Source: Rheinheimera sp.
GTDB taxonomy: Bacteria; Pseudomonadota; Gammaproteobacteria; Enterobacterales; Alteromonadaceae
Assembly: GCF_030824435.1 (NCBI RefSeq)
Contig: NZ_JAVBXS010000048.1
Location: 1-48,051 of the forward strand
Direction: 5' to 3'
Length of the DNA stretch: 48,051 nt
Translations under genes and position numbers: made by a program
In this document: piece after piece, positions 26,879-36,571 of the stretch
How the letters are laid out: every line of letters begins with the position of its first letter
How positions within the stretch are numbered: the first letter of the stretch is position 1
Notes under the pieces: generated by a model
Seen by the model: only the letters and a program-made list of their open reading frames with translations
Told to the model about the DNA's origin: nothing
The model's database searches: none

Positions 26879-27802
26879 ATGGCAACTTATCAGGACGTGC
26901 TGGTGGTGCTTGACCCCAGCCAACAAACACAAAAGGCGTTAGCCCGCGCGCTGGAGCTGGCCGAACATACTGCTTGTCGCCTCACTGCGTTTTTATCTAT
27001 TTACGACTTCTCTTATGAAATGACCACCATGCTCTCCGGCGAAGAGCGTGAGTCGATGCGTCAGGCGGTCATTGCCGACAGGGAGCTTTGGATCAGCGAG
27101 CTGGTAGCGCCGGCAAGGGCAAAAGGCATGGCGGTTGCCATTTCGGTGGTATGGCATAACAGACCCTTTGAAGCCATTGTGAAAGCCGTGAGCGACCATG
27201 GTTATGATTTGGTGATCAAAGGCACTCATAACCATGATGTGCTTAAATCAATGATTTTCACGCCAACCGACTGGCATATTCTGCGTAAATGCCCCTGCCC
27301 TGTGTTGCTGGTTAAAGAGCATGCCTGGCCTTTACATAGCAAAATTCTGGCGGCAGTGAATGCGGGCAGCGAACAACCTCATCATGTTGAACTGAACAAA
27401 CGTATTATTCGTCAGGCGCAGGCTGTTGCAAACATGCTGCAAGGTGAAGTACATCTGGTGAATGCCTACCCTGGCACTCCCATTCATGTTGCCATTGAAA
27501 TTCCGGAATTTAACCCGGCTGAATACAACGACAATATGAAACACCATCACCAACAGGCGGTTGCCGAATTGGCAGCTGAGTTTAATATTCCATCGAACCA
27601 GACCCATGTGCAGGAAGGTATGCCGGAAGATGTGATCCCAAGAGTTGCCACTAGTCTGGACGCAGAAATGCTGGTGATTGGCACCATAGGCCGCACTGGC
27701 CTGTCGGCTGCCATTATTGGCAATACCGCTGAACATGTGATAGATCGCCTCGATTGTGACGTGCTGGCATTAAGACCAGACGCTAATGTGGTCGCCCCCT
27801 GA
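26879..27802 (+). CDS. uspE: Universal stress protein UspE
   Basis: The product has 307 residues made of two Usp domains in tandem, the UspE layout. Domain 1 begins YQDVLVVLDPS; domain 2 begins near residue 155 (KILAAVNAGS) and carries the nucleotide-loop pattern VIGTIGRTGLSAAIIGNTAE close to the end. The G-x2-G-x9-G-(S/T) ATP motif is only partly kept. The start has GGGAG eight bases upstream. It acts in the cytoplasm in stress and stationary-phase physiology; the exact molecular role is not established. Its place between fnr and ttcA is conserved in many gammaproteobacteria. Confidence 0.92.
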   Translation: MATYQDVLVVLDPSQQTQKALARALELAEHTACRLTAFLSIYDFSYEMTTMLSGEERESMRQAVIADRELWISELVAPARAKGMAVAISVVWHNRPFEAIVKAVSDHGYDLVIKGTHNHDVLKSMIFTPTDWHILRKCPCPVLLVKEHAWPLHSKILAAVNAGSEQPHHVELNKRIIRQAQAVANMLQGEVHLVNAYPGTPIHVAIEIPEFNPAEYNDNMKHHHQQAVAELAAEFNIPSNQTHVQEGMPEDVIPRVATSLDAEMLVIGTIGRTGLSAAIIGNTAEHVIDRLDCDVLALRPDANVVAP

Positions 27803-27827
27803 AACTAAGCCCTCAGTTTGAGCATTG

Positions 27828-27859
27828 CGGATTGGCAAAAAGTGCCAATCCGTTATAAT
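27828..27859 (+). promoter_or_regulatory. ttcA promoter overlapped by a 10-bp perfect inverted repeat
   Basis: TTGGCA at 27832-27837 and TATAAT at 27854-27859 with a 16-base spacer form a good sigma-70 promoter. An inverted repeat CGGATTGGCA / TGCCAATCCG (27828-27837 and 27843-27852, 5-base spacer) covers the -35 element and the spacer. The repeat could be an operator, or a terminator of uspE without a T tract. Confidence 0.6.
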
Positions 27860-27890
27860 GTGCGCCATTTTTTCGCAATCTGGTGTTGTT

Positions 27891-28820
27891 ATGTCACATG
27901 CTGCAGAAGCTAAAGCCCAATACAATCTGAATAAACTGCATAAACGTTTGCGCCGTGGTGTCGGTCAGGCTATCGCCGACTTTGGCATGATTGAAGCGGG
28001 TGATAAAGTGATGGTGTGTTTGTCAGGCGGCAAAGACAGTTACACTCTGTTGGACATTCTGCTGAATTTACAACAATCTGCACCTATTGATTTTTCAATT
28101 GTTGCGGTCAATCTTGACCAAAAACAACCGGGTTTTCCGGCCGATGTATTACCGGGTTATTTAAGCCGGATTGGTGTTGATTTTAAAATTGTCACCGAAG
28201 ACACCTACAGCATCGTCAAAGATAAAATTCCGGAAGGCAAAACCACCTGTTCACTCTGCTCACGCTTACGCCGTGGCATTTTATACCGCACTGCCAAAGA
28301 GTTGGGCGCCACTAAAATTGCATTGGGACACCACCGCGATGACATGATTGAAACCATGTTTTTAAACATGTTTTATGGTGGCAAAATGAAATCTATGCCA
28401 CCAAAACTGCAAAGTGACAATGGCGAACATATCGTGATCCGCCCGCTGGCTTATTGCCGCGAAAAAGACATTGAAAAGTACTCAACTGCCAAAGGTTTCC
28501 CAATTATTCCTTGTAACCTGTGTGGCTCACAAGATGGCCTGCAACGTCAGGTGGTAAAAGAAATGCTGCAGGACTGGGATAAACGTTTCCCCGGCCGCAT
28601 CGAGACGATGTTCCAGGCCATGCAGAACATAGTGCCCTCTCATATGATTGATAAAAACCTGTTTGATTTTGCCGCGGTACAACATGGTGTACAAGTGGCC
28701 GAAGGCGACACCGCTTTTGATAAAGTGGAAGTACCAAAGGTACCAGTGGGCCTGGTTGAAGCGGACGACGACAATGAGCCATCTTCTGCTGTACAAATTC
28801 AGCGTATTGAACTGGCCTGA
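27891..28820 (+). CDS. ttcA: tRNA 2-thiocytidine(32) synthetase TtcA
   Basis: TtcA thiolates cytidine 32 in certain tRNAs, using ATP and an iron-sulfur cluster. The start at 27891 gives 309 residues; the upstream extension runs through the promoter and is not coding. The PP-loop is [10 protein letters not shown]. Cluster cysteines occur in [12 protein letters not shown] and in [27 protein letters not shown] is a further TtcA signature. The C-terminus extends about 40 residues past the core and is acidic. A two-way terminator follows, then the convergent phosphomannomutase gene. Confidence 0.95.
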   Translation: MSHAAEAKAQYNLNKLHKRLRRGVGQAIADFGMIEAGDKVMVCLSGGKDSYTLLDILLNLQQSAPIDFSIVAVNLDQKQPGFPADVLPGYLSRIGVDFKIVTEDTYSIVKDKIPEGKTTCSLCSRLRRGILYRTAKELGATKIALGHHRDDMIETMFLNMFYGGKMKSMPPKLQSDNGEHIVIRPLAYCREKDIEKYSTAKGFPIIPCNLCGSQDGLQRQVVKEMLQDWDKRFPGRIETMFQAMQNIVPSHMIDKNLFDFAAVQHGVQVAEGDTAFDKVEVPKVPVGLVEADDDNEPSSAVQIQRIELA

Positions 28821-28830
28821 GTAATGTAGG

Positions 28831-28853
28831 GAACCGGCAGTCACGGCCGGTTC
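28831..28853 (+). repeat. Hairpin shortly after ttcA
   Basis: An 8-bp perfect stem (GAACCGGC / GCCGGTTC) with a 7-base loop lies 10 bases past the ttcA stop and before the stronger terminator. It lacks a T tract, and may protect the transcript end. Confidence 0.45.
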
Positions 28854-28883
28854 GCCGTCAGGCTCTTGACGCTGTACTGCAGC

Positions 28884-28918
28884 AAATAAAAAATCCGGCA
28901 ACGCCGGATTTTTTATTT
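28884..28918. terminator. Bidirectional terminator between ttcA and manB-like gene
   Basis: A 16-bp symmetric stem, AAATAAAAAATCCGGC against its complement, closes a 3-base loop, with T-rich DNA on both strands. It serves the convergent ttcA (plus) and phosphomannomutase (minus) genes. Confidence 0.9.
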
Positions 28919-28932
28919 TTAAGCACAATGCG

Positions 28933-30303
28933 TTAGCTTGCCTGTAATAAAGCCGATAACTCAGCTGTTTTGGCCAACATCAACCCAATATCAGCCCTGC
29001 TTTCTACATTCAGCCGCACCAGAGGTTCGGTATTGGAACTTCTTAAGTTAAAACGCCAATCGGCAAATTCCACACTGATCCCATCTGTATGATCAACCTT
29101 CAGCGCTTTCCCCTGATATAAAGCCAAAATTTCTGCCAGTTTGGCGGCAGGGTCTTGAATTGTGAAATTGATTTCTCCGGACGAAGGGAAAGCAGCGATA
29201 CGTTGTTGTACCATGGCCGATAAACTGCTGTTTTTGACACAAAGCAGCTCTGCCACCAACAACCATGGGATCATGCCGCTGTCACAATAAGCAAAATCGC
29301 GGAAATAATGATGGGCACTCATTTCGCCACCATACACCGCATCTTCTTTACGCATCCGCTCTTTAATAAAAGCGTGGCCAGTTTTCGACTGCACAGCAAT
29401 ACCGCCAGCTTTTTCAACTAAATCAATGGTATTCCAGCTGAGCCTTGGGTCGTGAATAATACGGGCGCCCTGGTTTTTTTGTAAAAAGGCTTCTGCCAAT
29501 AAACCAACGATGTAATAACCTTCAATAAAACTGCCTTTTTCATCAAATAAAAAACAGCGGTCAAAATCGCCATCCCATGCCACACCAAAATCGGCCTGAT
29601 GGGCAAGCACAGCTGCTGAAGTATCAGCACGGTTTTCTACCAGCAGAGGATTTGGAATGCCATTGGGGAAAGTCGCATCGGGTTCGTGATGCACTTTGAC
29701 AAACCGGATCGGAATTTGCTGCTGAGCAAAAACCTGCTCCAGCGCGTCTACCACATGACCGGCGGCACCGTTGCCGGAATTTACCACTATTTTCAGCGGC
29801 TTGAAGTTCTTCGCCTGAATGTAGGTCAGCAGGTGTATAACAAAATCATGCAGGATAGATTGTTGACGGTAATTACCGCGTTGACTAACAGTTTTAAAAT
29901 CACCCTGCTCAGCCAGTTGTTTAATTTGCAATAAACCGCTGTCGGAGCTGATAGGTCTGGCTCCTTGTTGCACCAGCTTCATGCCATTGTAATCGAGTGG
30001 GTTATGGCTGGCGGTTACTTCAATGCCCCCACAGACACCCAGATGAAAAGTGGCAAAATACACTTCTTCAGTGCCAGTCATGCCTATATCAATCACATCC
30101 ACACCGGCATCCATCAAACCATCTGCCAGCGCCAGTTTTAATGCTTCGGAGGTGGCGCGCACGTCACCACCGACGACCACGGTTTTGGCTTGTTGATATT
30201 CACCAAAAGCGCGGCCAATACGGTACGCCACATCGTTATCAAGCTGCTCGCCAAGTTTGCCGCGAATATCATAAGCTTTGACACAATCAATTTTGCGATA
30301 CAT
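28933..30303 (-). CDS. manB: Phosphomannomutase/phosphoglucomutase (ManB/CpsG-like)
   Basis: This enzyme interconverts the 6- and 1-phosphates of mannose (and often glucose), feeding GDP-mannose and UDP-glucose synthesis. From the ATG at 30303 the product is 456 residues. The phosphoserine loop is [12 protein letters not shown], the magnesium loop is DGDFDR, the sugar-ring loop is [10 protein letters not shown], and the phosphate-contact loop is [10 protein letters not shown]. The gene starts two bases after the manC stop, so the two are co-translated. The protein could prefer either sugar; the neighbour manC favours mannose. Confidence 0.93.
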   Translation of the reverse strand: MYRKIDCVKAYDIRGKLGEQLDNDVAYRIGRAFGEYQQAKTVVVGGDVRATSEALKLALADGLMDAGVDVIDIGMTGTEEVYFATFHLGVCGGIEVTASHNPLDYNGMKLVQQGARPISSDSGLLQIKQLAEQGDFKTVSQRGNYRQQSILHDFVIHLLTYIQAKNFKPLKIVVNSGNGAAGHVVDALEQVFAQQQIPIRFVKVHHEPDATFPNGIPNPLLVENRADTSAAVLAHQADFGVAWDGDFDRCFLFDEKGSFIEGYYIVGLLAEAFLQKNQGARIIHDPRLSWNTIDLVEKAGGIAVQSKTGHAFIKERMRKEDAVYGGEMSAHHYFRDFAYCDSGMIPWLLVAELLCVKNSSLSAMVQQRIAAFPSSGEINFTIQDPAAKLAEILALYQGKALKVDHTDGISVEFADWRFNLRSSNTEPLVRLNVESRADIGLMLAKTAELSALLQAS

Positions 30304-30304
30304 C

Positions 30305-31723
30305 TCAGGCCCTGCCATAACGGTCTTCAAAACGCACAATGTCATCTTCGCCAAGGTAAGAGCCGGACTGCACTTCAATCAATTCCAGCGCAACTTTGCC
30401 CGGGTTTTCCAAGGCATGCACCGCAGTAATTGGAATATAAACAGATTGGTTTTCAGTCAGGAACTGATCAACACCGTCAATAGTCACTTTGGCGGTGCCT
30501 GACACCACTATCCAGTGTTCAGCGCGGTGATGGTGCATCTGCACTGACAGCTTGGCACCTGGTTTTACCGTAATACGTTTCACCTGAAAACGACTGCCAT
30601 GGTCAATCGAATCATATTTGCCCCAGGGGCGGTACACTTCACGGTGGAAAGTCGCTTCCGGTCTTTTTGCCGCTTTTAACTGGTTCACTATTGCTTTAAC
30701 GTCCTGCGCTTTGTCTTTGTGAGCCACCAGTACCGCATCTTTAGTGCTGATCACCACCAGATCGCTGACACCAACTGTGGCCACCAGCTGCTCTTCGCTA
30801 CGGATAAAACAATTCTGTGTGCTATCGGTCATAATGTCGCCCTGCAGCACATTGCCTGCTTCGTCTTTTTCGGCAACCTGCCAAAGTGCAGCAAAACCAC
30901 CTACATCATTCCAGCCGGCGTCCAGCGGCACTACCACCACTTCATCCGAATGATTGGCCGTCAGTGGTTCCATAATGGCGTAATCAATAGAGTCTTCCGG
31001 GCAAGCCATAAAAGCATCTTTATTAATACGGATAAAATCCAAATCCGGCGTCTGGTCGAGCAAAGCGGCCTGACAGGCCTGATAAATATCAGGTCTGAAT
31101 TTATTCAGTTGCTGCAAATACACTGATGCTCGGAACATAAACATGCCGCTGTTCCAATAATATTCTCCGCTGGCAAGATATTGTTCAGCGGTTTGCAGAT
31201 TGGGTTTTTCCACAAAAGACTGCACCAGATAAGCATTCTGGCTGACAGCACCACGACGGATATAACCATAACCAGTTTCAGGCAAAGTCGGCACTATACC
31301 AAAGGTAACCAGTTTACCTGATGCGGCAAACTGCTCTGCTTGCGTGACTGCGGCCTGAAATGCTTTGGTATCACTGATAACATGGTCAGCCGCCAGTACC
31401 AGCAATAAAGGGTCTTCTGAGCCCTGCGTTGCTTTAAATGCCGCCAGCGCAATAGCGGGTGCAGTGTTGCGCCCTGCCGGCTCCAGTAAAATAGTGCCTT
31501 CAGTAACAGCCAATTGCCGCAGCTGTTCAGCTGCAATAAAACGATGTTCTTCATTACAAATTAACAGCGGCGCACTGTGTGGCAACCCCTGCAGGCGCAA
31601 TAAAGTTTGTTGCAGCATGGTAGAGCTGCCGGTGAGCGCCAGAAACTGTTTTGGATAGTTGCCACGCGACAGTGGCCACAAACGCGTCCCTGAACCTCCA
31701 GCCATGATGACAGGCATAAACAT
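30305..31723 (-). CDS. manC: Mannose-1-phosphate guanylyltransferase / mannose-6-phosphate isomerase ManC
   Basis: This bifunctional (type II) enzyme makes GDP-mannose and may also isomerise fructose-6-phosphate to mannose-6-phosphate. The ATG at 31723 has AAGGAAAT upstream and gives 472 residues. The nucleotidyltransferase signature [14 protein letters not shown] and the lysine in YPKQFL lie at the start, and FVEKP occurs near residue 155. The C-terminal cupin carries the metal-binding histidines in [15 protein letters not shown]. It precedes the phosphomannomutase gene by one base. No fucose, rhamnose or colanic-acid genes are in view. Confidence 0.95.
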   Translation of the reverse strand: MFMPVIMAGGSGTRLWPLSRGNYPKQFLALTGSSTMLQQTLLRLQGLPHSAPLLICNEEHRFIAAEQLRQLAVTEGTILLEPAGRNTAPAIALAAFKATQGSEDPLLLVLAADHVISDTKAFQAAVTQAEQFAASGKLVTFGIVPTLPETGYGYIRRGAVSQNAYLVQSFVEKPNLQTAEQYLASGEYYWNSGMFMFRASVYLQQLNKFRPDIYQACQAALLDQTPDLDFIRINKDAFMACPEDSIDYAIMEPLTANHSDEVVVVPLDAGWNDVGGFAALWQVAEKDEAGNVLQGDIMTDSTQNCFIRSEEQLVATVGVSDLVVISTKDAVLVAHKDKAQDVKAIVNQLKAAKRPEATFHREVYRPWGKYDSIDHGSRFQVKRITVKPGAKLSVQMHHHRAEHWIVVSGTAKVTIDGVDQFLTENQSVYIPITAVHALENPGKVALELIEVQSGSYLGEDDIVRFEDRYGRA

Positions 31724-31961
31724 GGTGATTTCCTTTTTATAAAAGCTCAATTGCGCTCAGTCTGTATGGCTGTCTGCCATGTGTCAACTGGCTGTTTTTA
31801 TGAATAAATGGCCTTGGAAAGTCAGGTGGCAAACAAGGCACTTTTGTTTGTGATTGCCACCACCAGTCAGCGCTGTGCTGCTGCGTTGTTGTTCACCGGA
31901 TAACACAAGTTGTGGCCATCCCGCGGCAGCAACTCTGGCTGTTCAAGCGTCAAAAACACCA

Positions 31962-32903
31962 TCAAATGTCGATATGACGCCAATCCAGCCAGCGGCTGCC
32001 ATTGTTATCCTGCACCTGAACGCCGGTAGCCCGGATATCTGTGATCAGTCCTTGTTTGGTGTTCATACCGGCGCGCAGTGCAGCTAAACGCTCTGCCCGC
32101 TGACGTTTGGCACGAGCCGCAGGATCGGCGCCGGCTTTTAATAATAAAGCCGCTATCTGGGAAGATTCAGCCACCAATAATAAAGGAGTGTCTTTATAAG
32201 CAAAGGTTGCACCTATCGGATGTACTGCATTACGCTGCTGGCCATCATCTGGCAGTACCCCAAGCTGCAATAACTCCCGCACCACAGGTATCACTGCGGC
32301 TTCGGGAAACTGATTGCTTAATAACTGATACAACACAGGCGCATCACCACTGCGATAACGTAGCATTGCCCGACTGACATAAGGTTTAAATAGTTCGAGT
32401 AATTGCAGTGACAAACCCGGATCACGATGAATATCACCACTGACACCGGCATAAAATGCTGCTTTGCCCGGAGTCTCTCCACGGCGGATCAGTGCCTTTA
32501 GCAAGCTGATTTGCCCAAAACGCGCCGCCAGCACCAAAGCAGTGTCCTGCTCCGCCTCTGCAGAAGACACAAATGCCGGATCCGCACCAAGACTAAGCGC
32601 CCGTTCCGCCATGGCAAACTGTTGTTTTTGCATCAGACACTGAAACAAGGTTTGATACGCCGAACGCAAATTCACCGGCAACTGAAACTTTTCTGCCAAT
32701 AACAAGGCCTTATCACAACGGCCATTTTTAAAAGCATATTCAGCCACTTGTGCCAGTTCAGTTTTGTTAAATTGCTGCGCCTGTACCTGCTGCAGAAATT
32801 CCGCATTGTCTTGTTTGAGTGCACCTGAACTGTAGACAAACTGATCAGGGGTACTTTTACAACCAAAGATAAACAACAATAAAACCCAGCAAAAACGATT
32901 CAT
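31962..32903 (-). CDS. Ankyrin-repeat-like lipoprotein
   Basis: The product is 313 residues from the ATG at 32903 (GAGG is six bases upstream). The signal peptide ends in IFGC, with C15 the likely lipidated cysteine. The mature part is helical and contains ankyrin-type pieces such as ALSLGADPAF, DTALVLAARFGQISLLKALI and IAALLLKAGADPAAR. The last 45 residues (after LRAGMNTKQG) are different and may be a beta segment ending WLDWRHIDI. No catalytic motif is seen. The gene lies between sugar-nucleotide genes on the same strand, with 238 bases to manC, so it may have a separate role in the envelope. Confidence 0.65.
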   Translation of the reverse strand: MNRFCWVLLLFIFGCKSTPDQFVYSSGALKQDNAEFLQQVQAQQFNKTELAQVAEYAFKNGRCDKALLLAEKFQLPVNLRSAYQTLFQCLMQKQQFAMAERALSLGADPAFVSSAEAEQDTALVLAARFGQISLLKALIRRGETPGKAAFYAGVSGDIHRDPGLSLQLLELFKPYVSRAMLRYRSGDAPVLYQLLSNQFPEAAVIPVVRELLQLGVLPDDGQQRNAVHPIGATFAYKDTPLLLVAESSQIAALLLKAGADPAARAKRQRAERLAALRAGMNTKQGLITDIRATGVQVQDNNGSRWLDWRHIDI

Positions 32904-32945
32904 CACAACCTCTGTTCTCTGATGTGCAGGCTCTGAGATCTGGTG

Positions 32946-33959
32946 TCAGTTCAGGCGCATGTAGTTTTTAAACCAGTCGACAAAATGTTGCATACCAAGC
33001 GCAAGGGGCGTTGCCGGCTTAAAGCCAACCAGTTGCTGTAACTGACTGACATCCGCATAAGTTTGATAAACATCACCCGCCTGCATCGGCAGATAATTTT
33101 TCACGGCTTTCACCCCAGCCGCAGCTTCAATAGCGCTGATAAAGTCTTCCAGTGCAACCGGCTGATTATTACCAATGTTGTACAAGGCATAATAAGGATT
33201 ATTCTGTTGTTGTACCGGGTATCCTGCTGTGGCCGGAATTTTATCCTGAACCCGCAATATACCTTCAACAATATCGTCAATATAAGTGAAGTCACGCATT
33301 AGCTGACCATGGTTGTACACGTCAATTTGCTGCCCTGCCAGAATGGCTTTGGTAAATTTCCAGGGCGCCATATCGGGCCTGCCCCAGGGGCCATAAACGG
33401 TAAAAAACCTCAGTCCTGTGGTAGGTAATTGGTACAAATGGCTATAGGTATGCGCCATCAGTTCATTGGATTTTTTGGTGGCTGCATACAACGAAATGGG
33501 CATATCAACAGGATCTGCTTCACTAAAAGGCACTTTTTGCTGATTGCCATACACTGAACTAGAGCTGGCATACACCAGATGTTCCACCTGATGATGACGG
33601 CAGCCTTCCAGAATGGTCATCATACCAACCAGGTTAGAATCTACATAAGCCATTGGATTATCAATAGAATACCGTACCCCAGCCTGAGCGCCGAGGTGGA
33701 TCACTCTGTTAAATTTTTCCGTGGCAAAAAGTGCGGCCATACCGGCGCGGTCGCTTAAATCCAGCTGGATAAAACGAAAAGCAGATGCATGAGCCGCTGG
33801 TAAAGCGGCTTTGATCCGCGCCAGACGGGCATCTTTGAGTTTTGGGTCATAATAATCGTTCAGATTATCCAGCCCGACCACCTGATGGCCCTGAGCACAA
33901 AGTTGTTCTGCAACCTGGCTGCCAATAAAACCGGCTGCGCCTGTGACTAAAAATTTCAT
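32946..33959 (-). CDS. NAD-dependent epimerase, UDP-glucuronate 4-epimerase-like
   Basis: This extended short-chain dehydrogenase has 337 residues, the usual length for UDP-glucuronate 4-epimerases (GAE/LpsL group). The NAD motif is TGAAGFIGSQVAEQL (6-20). The group-typical GLDNLNDYYDPKLKDARL follows. The catalytic set is YASSSSVYG and YAATKK, and FTVYGPWGRPDMA is another hallmark. It would supply UDP-galacturonate for surface polysaccharide. The UDP-glucose dehydrogenase needed to make its substrate is not in the window, while galU lies just upstream. Substrate choice is inferred from motifs. Confidence 0.88.
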   Translation of the reverse strand: MKFLVTGAAGFIGSQVAEQLCAQGHQVVGLDNLNDYYDPKLKDARLARIKAALPAAHASAFRFIQLDLSDRAGMAALFATEKFNRVIHLGAQAGVRYSIDNPMAYVDSNLVGMMTILEGCRHHQVEHLVYASSSSVYGNQQKVPFSEADPVDMPISLYAATKKSNELMAHTYSHLYQLPTTGLRFFTVYGPWGRPDMAPWKFTKAILAGQQIDVYNHGQLMRDFTYIDDIVEGILRVQDKIPATAGYPVQQQNNPYYALYNIGNNQPVALEDFISAIEAAAGVKAVKNYLPMQAGDVYQTYADVSQLQQLVGFKPATPLALGMQHFVDWFKNYMRLN

Positions 33960-34128
33960 ATAAACATCCGTTATTGTCAGATTTGGGCAGTGATTGCGGT
34001 TTTGTCCGTTATGTTGACGACAAAGCCAATGAACACTAAAACTTCACGCTGGTACTACCCAATCCATTTGAACCATCAGAAGTTGTTATGCCACAACCGT
34101 CTGGTTGTTGCGGCACAACATTGCAGAC

Positions 34129-35070
34129 TTATTCCGCCAGCAGCTGGGTTAATTTGCTTTTAAACTCGCTGCCAAAAGCAGAACGTAATGCATATTCCGC
34201 ATTGGCCAGGGCATAACCCAGTTTGTTACCACAATCATGAGATTTGCCTTTGATATGATAAGCCTCTATCACTTCCAGCAAACGCAGTTGATGCAGCGCG
34301 TCGGTCAACTGAATTTCGTCACCTGCACCAGGCGGCGTAAAGGCCAATAAATCCCAGATGGTGGGCGACAACACATAACGACCTGTGATAGCAAAGTTAC
34401 TTGGTGCTTCGTCCAGATCCGGTTTTTCCACCATGTCCACCACAGGTACACTTTGGCCCTGACTGAGTGGAGCGCCGGCTAAATCAACCACGCCATATTG
34501 ATTCACCAGATTTGCCGGCACTGGCTCGACCATGATCTGGCTATGGCCCGTTTCATTGTATCTTTTGATCATTTCTGCCAGGTTGTCTTTTTTCAGATTG
34601 CTGTGGTACTGGTCCACTATCACATCCGGCAACAACACGGCAAAAGGATGGTTCCGTACCACAGGGCGCGCACATAAAATAGCGTGACCAAGGCCCAGCG
34701 CCTGTGGCTGACGCACTGAAATTACTGTAACGTTTTTTGGCGTGATATTACGCACTTCATCCAGCAACTGCCGTTTTACCCGTTTTTCCAGCGCAGCTTC
34801 CAGTTCAAAACTGGTGTCAAAATGGTTTTCAATGCTGTTTTTAGAAGAATGTGTCACCAGCACAATTTCGGTAATGCCAGCTGCAACCGCTTCCTGTACT
34901 ACATATTGAATCAGCGGTTTGTCGACTATTGTCAGCATTTCTTTTGGCATGGCTTTGGTGGCGGGCAACATGCGGGTGCCAAGACCGGCAACCGGGATCA
35001 CTGCACGTGTTACTTTTTTATCATCATCAAGGCGGTTTAATTGCGAAGAGTGCGGATGTTTGCTATCCAT
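34129..35070 (-). CDS. galU: UTP-glucose-1-phosphate uridylyltransferase GalU
   Basis: GalU makes UDP-glucose from UTP and glucose-1-phosphate for envelope polysaccharides. The 313-residue product has the nucleotide-binding signature [19 protein letters not shown] (27-45), [20 protein letters not shown], and VEKP near residue 190. The first ~20 residues are a polar, poorly conserved extension. The gene heads the minus-strand sugar-nucleotide series and has about 220 bases of upstream DNA before the DTW gene, likely holding its promoter. A weak hairpin without T tract at 34090-34110 follows. Confidence 0.95.
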   Translation of the reverse strand: MDSKHPHSSQLNRLDDDKKVTRAVIPVAGLGTRMLPATKAMPKEMLTIVDKPLIQYVVQEAVAAGITEIVLVTHSSKNSIENHFDTSFELEAALEKRVKRQLLDEVRNITPKNVTVISVRQPQALGLGHAILCARPVVRNHPFAVLLPDVIVDQYHSNLKKDNLAEMIKRYNETGHSQIMVEPVPANLVNQYGVVDLAGAPLSQGQSVPVVDMVEKPDLDEAPSNFAITGRYVLSPTIWDLLAFTPPGAGDEIQLTDALHQLRLLEVIEAYHIKGKSHDCGNKLGYALANAEYALRSAFGSEFKSKLTQLLAE

Positions 35071-35294
35071 CAGATTGGTCCCGTTCCATAGTGAAAATTA
35101 CAATTTTTATGGAACCGCATCATAACAGAAAAAATTTGCAGTTCCCTCTACTTCAATCTATCTGCAACACACTGGTGTATTTAACAAAATGCGCTGTGTA
35201 AAAAATCAGCTCCGGCATGAAGTGGCTTTTATAACTTCTTCACTGTTTAAATGCAAAAAACAGTTTTGAGCAAGAGATAGCGATAACATCGCCG

Positions 35295-35924
35295 CTATTT
35301 TTCCGCTTTTTCTGGCTGATTAAAAGCCAGAAACAACTGTTGTAACTCTGCTGCTGCCTTTAAATAACCCAAAGCAGATAACAACATACAAACAGATTCG
35401 GCGGTACACCAGCCCATATCCTGTTGATTACGTCTGAGCCGGTAAACAGATTTTTCCGTTGAATCCAGTGATATCGCAGGTAGTTGTTTTAAATAAGCAC
35501 TTTGATTGTACATTTTACGCGCCAGCTGCCAGGTGGCGTCCAGCACAATTAACTGCAGCCTTGGACCCGGAGGACCAATATTGCTGCTTTCAGCTTGTTG
35601 CTCATGTGTCTCTGCCGCATTTTGTTGTAATTGCTGCTGCCAATATAGCTGCCACTTTTGCACATCAAGCAACTGCGCTTGTGGACCAGGATACAATAAA
35701 AAACTCGGTTGGCTGGCAATGGCGGCAAGCAGCTGTTGATCAGGCGCCACTCTTGACCATAAAGGCCGGCGCACCTGGATCCGGTTGTCCCCACTTAGGG
35801 CCGTAACCAAAACCCCGGTATTGGTGGTTTTTAAAAATTCGGTTTGATGGGTTAATAACATCAAATCCAGACCTGCCGCCATTGTTGCCAATGGCAACAA
35901 TGGCAAACTGGCATTGCTGGTCAT
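35295..35924 (-). CDS. DTW-domain protein (TapT/YfiP-like)
   Basis: DTW-domain enzymes add an aminocarboxypropyl group from SAM to uridine in tRNA. The 209-residue product shows LIVLDATWQLARKMYNQS (the D-x-T-W core), LRRNQQDMGWCTAESVCMLL and an early HQTEFLKTTNTGVL, which corresponds to the HPxE...TG region. The N-terminal zinc-binding cysteine cluster of typical members is missing: the protein begins only 25 residues before HQTE and has no Cys there. The start overlaps the upstream gene as ATGA, so the short N-terminus is not a start-site mistake. The function is probable but the variant is unusual. Confidence 0.78.
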   Translation of the reverse strand: MTSNASLPLLPLATMAAGLDLMLLTHQTEFLKTTNTGVLVTALSGDNRIQVRRPLWSRVAPDQQLLAAIASQPSFLLYPGPQAQLLDVQKWQLYWQQQLQQNAAETHEQQAESSNIGPPGPRLQLIVLDATWQLARKMYNQSAYLKQLPAISLDSTEKSVYRLRRNQQDMGWCTAESVCMLLSALGYLKAAAELQQLFLAFNQPEKAEK

Positions 35925-36571
35925 TTTCTCGGTAATAATGGCAATACCAACGCAGGCGCCTGCTGAAACTCAAGCACAAGGCTATCAGCAACCTCTTTTG
36001 TCTGCGTCAAATCCAGCTGACATTGATTCTCTTCACACTGCAAGGCCTGACTCAATTCAGCTGGCACGGCCAGCACCATAGCTTCAGCGGCAAACTGCAG
36101 GCTAACGCCCGTCATGGGCGGCAGGAAATATTTGCCAAGCCCCGCCAGCTCTTTTAACAAAGCATCAAATTGCCGGTGCATCATCCGCAATTGTCTGAGC
36201 TCCACTCTGGCATCCAGCGGTAAACGGCTGCGTAACCGGAAATTTAGATCACAAGGTGCAGCACCTTCGGGTTGTTTTAATACAATCAAGGCCTTGCGGT
36301 TGTTTAATAACTCTGAATAGGGCAACACCAGCTCGCCATTGGCAGCAACGGTCAGCGGATCGTCACTGATATCTGTGGTGATGCGCGCTGCTGTCAGCTC
36401 ACACGCCTGTTGTGTGCCCTGGCGCTGCAGCATAAAAGCTAAAGTAATATGGCTGAATTCTGCTTTTTCACTTTTTTTCAACCGGGCGTAAAAACCATCG
36501 TAATTAAACTGGGTATTCGCCATTGAAGGTGAAACAAGCAAAGCGGCCAACAAAACCAGACAAAAACGCAT
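35921..36571 (-). CDS. DUF2987-like secreted protein
   Basis: The product is 216 residues with a Sec signal peptide (LVLLAALLVSPSMANT, cut near residue 18). The mature start FNYDGFYARLKKSEKAEF, a paired-cysteine layout (QQACEL and APCDL) and the overall length match my memory of DUF2987, an uncharacterised family of Shewanella-type bacteria. No catalytic motif is visible. It overlaps the Bax-like gene by one base (TAATG) and the DTW gene by four (ATGA), so the three form a tightly coupled operon. Confidence 0.65.
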   Translation of the reverse strand: MRFCLVLLAALLVSPSMANTQFNYDGFYARLKKSEKAEFSHITLAFMLQRQGTQQACELTAARITTDISDDPLTVAANGELVLPYSELLNNRKALIVLKQPEGAAPCDLNFRLRSRLPLDARVELRQLRMMHRQFDALLKELAGLGKYFLPPMTGVSLQFAAEAMVLAVPAELSQALQCEENQCQLDLTQTKEVADSLVLEFQQAPALVLPLLPRK

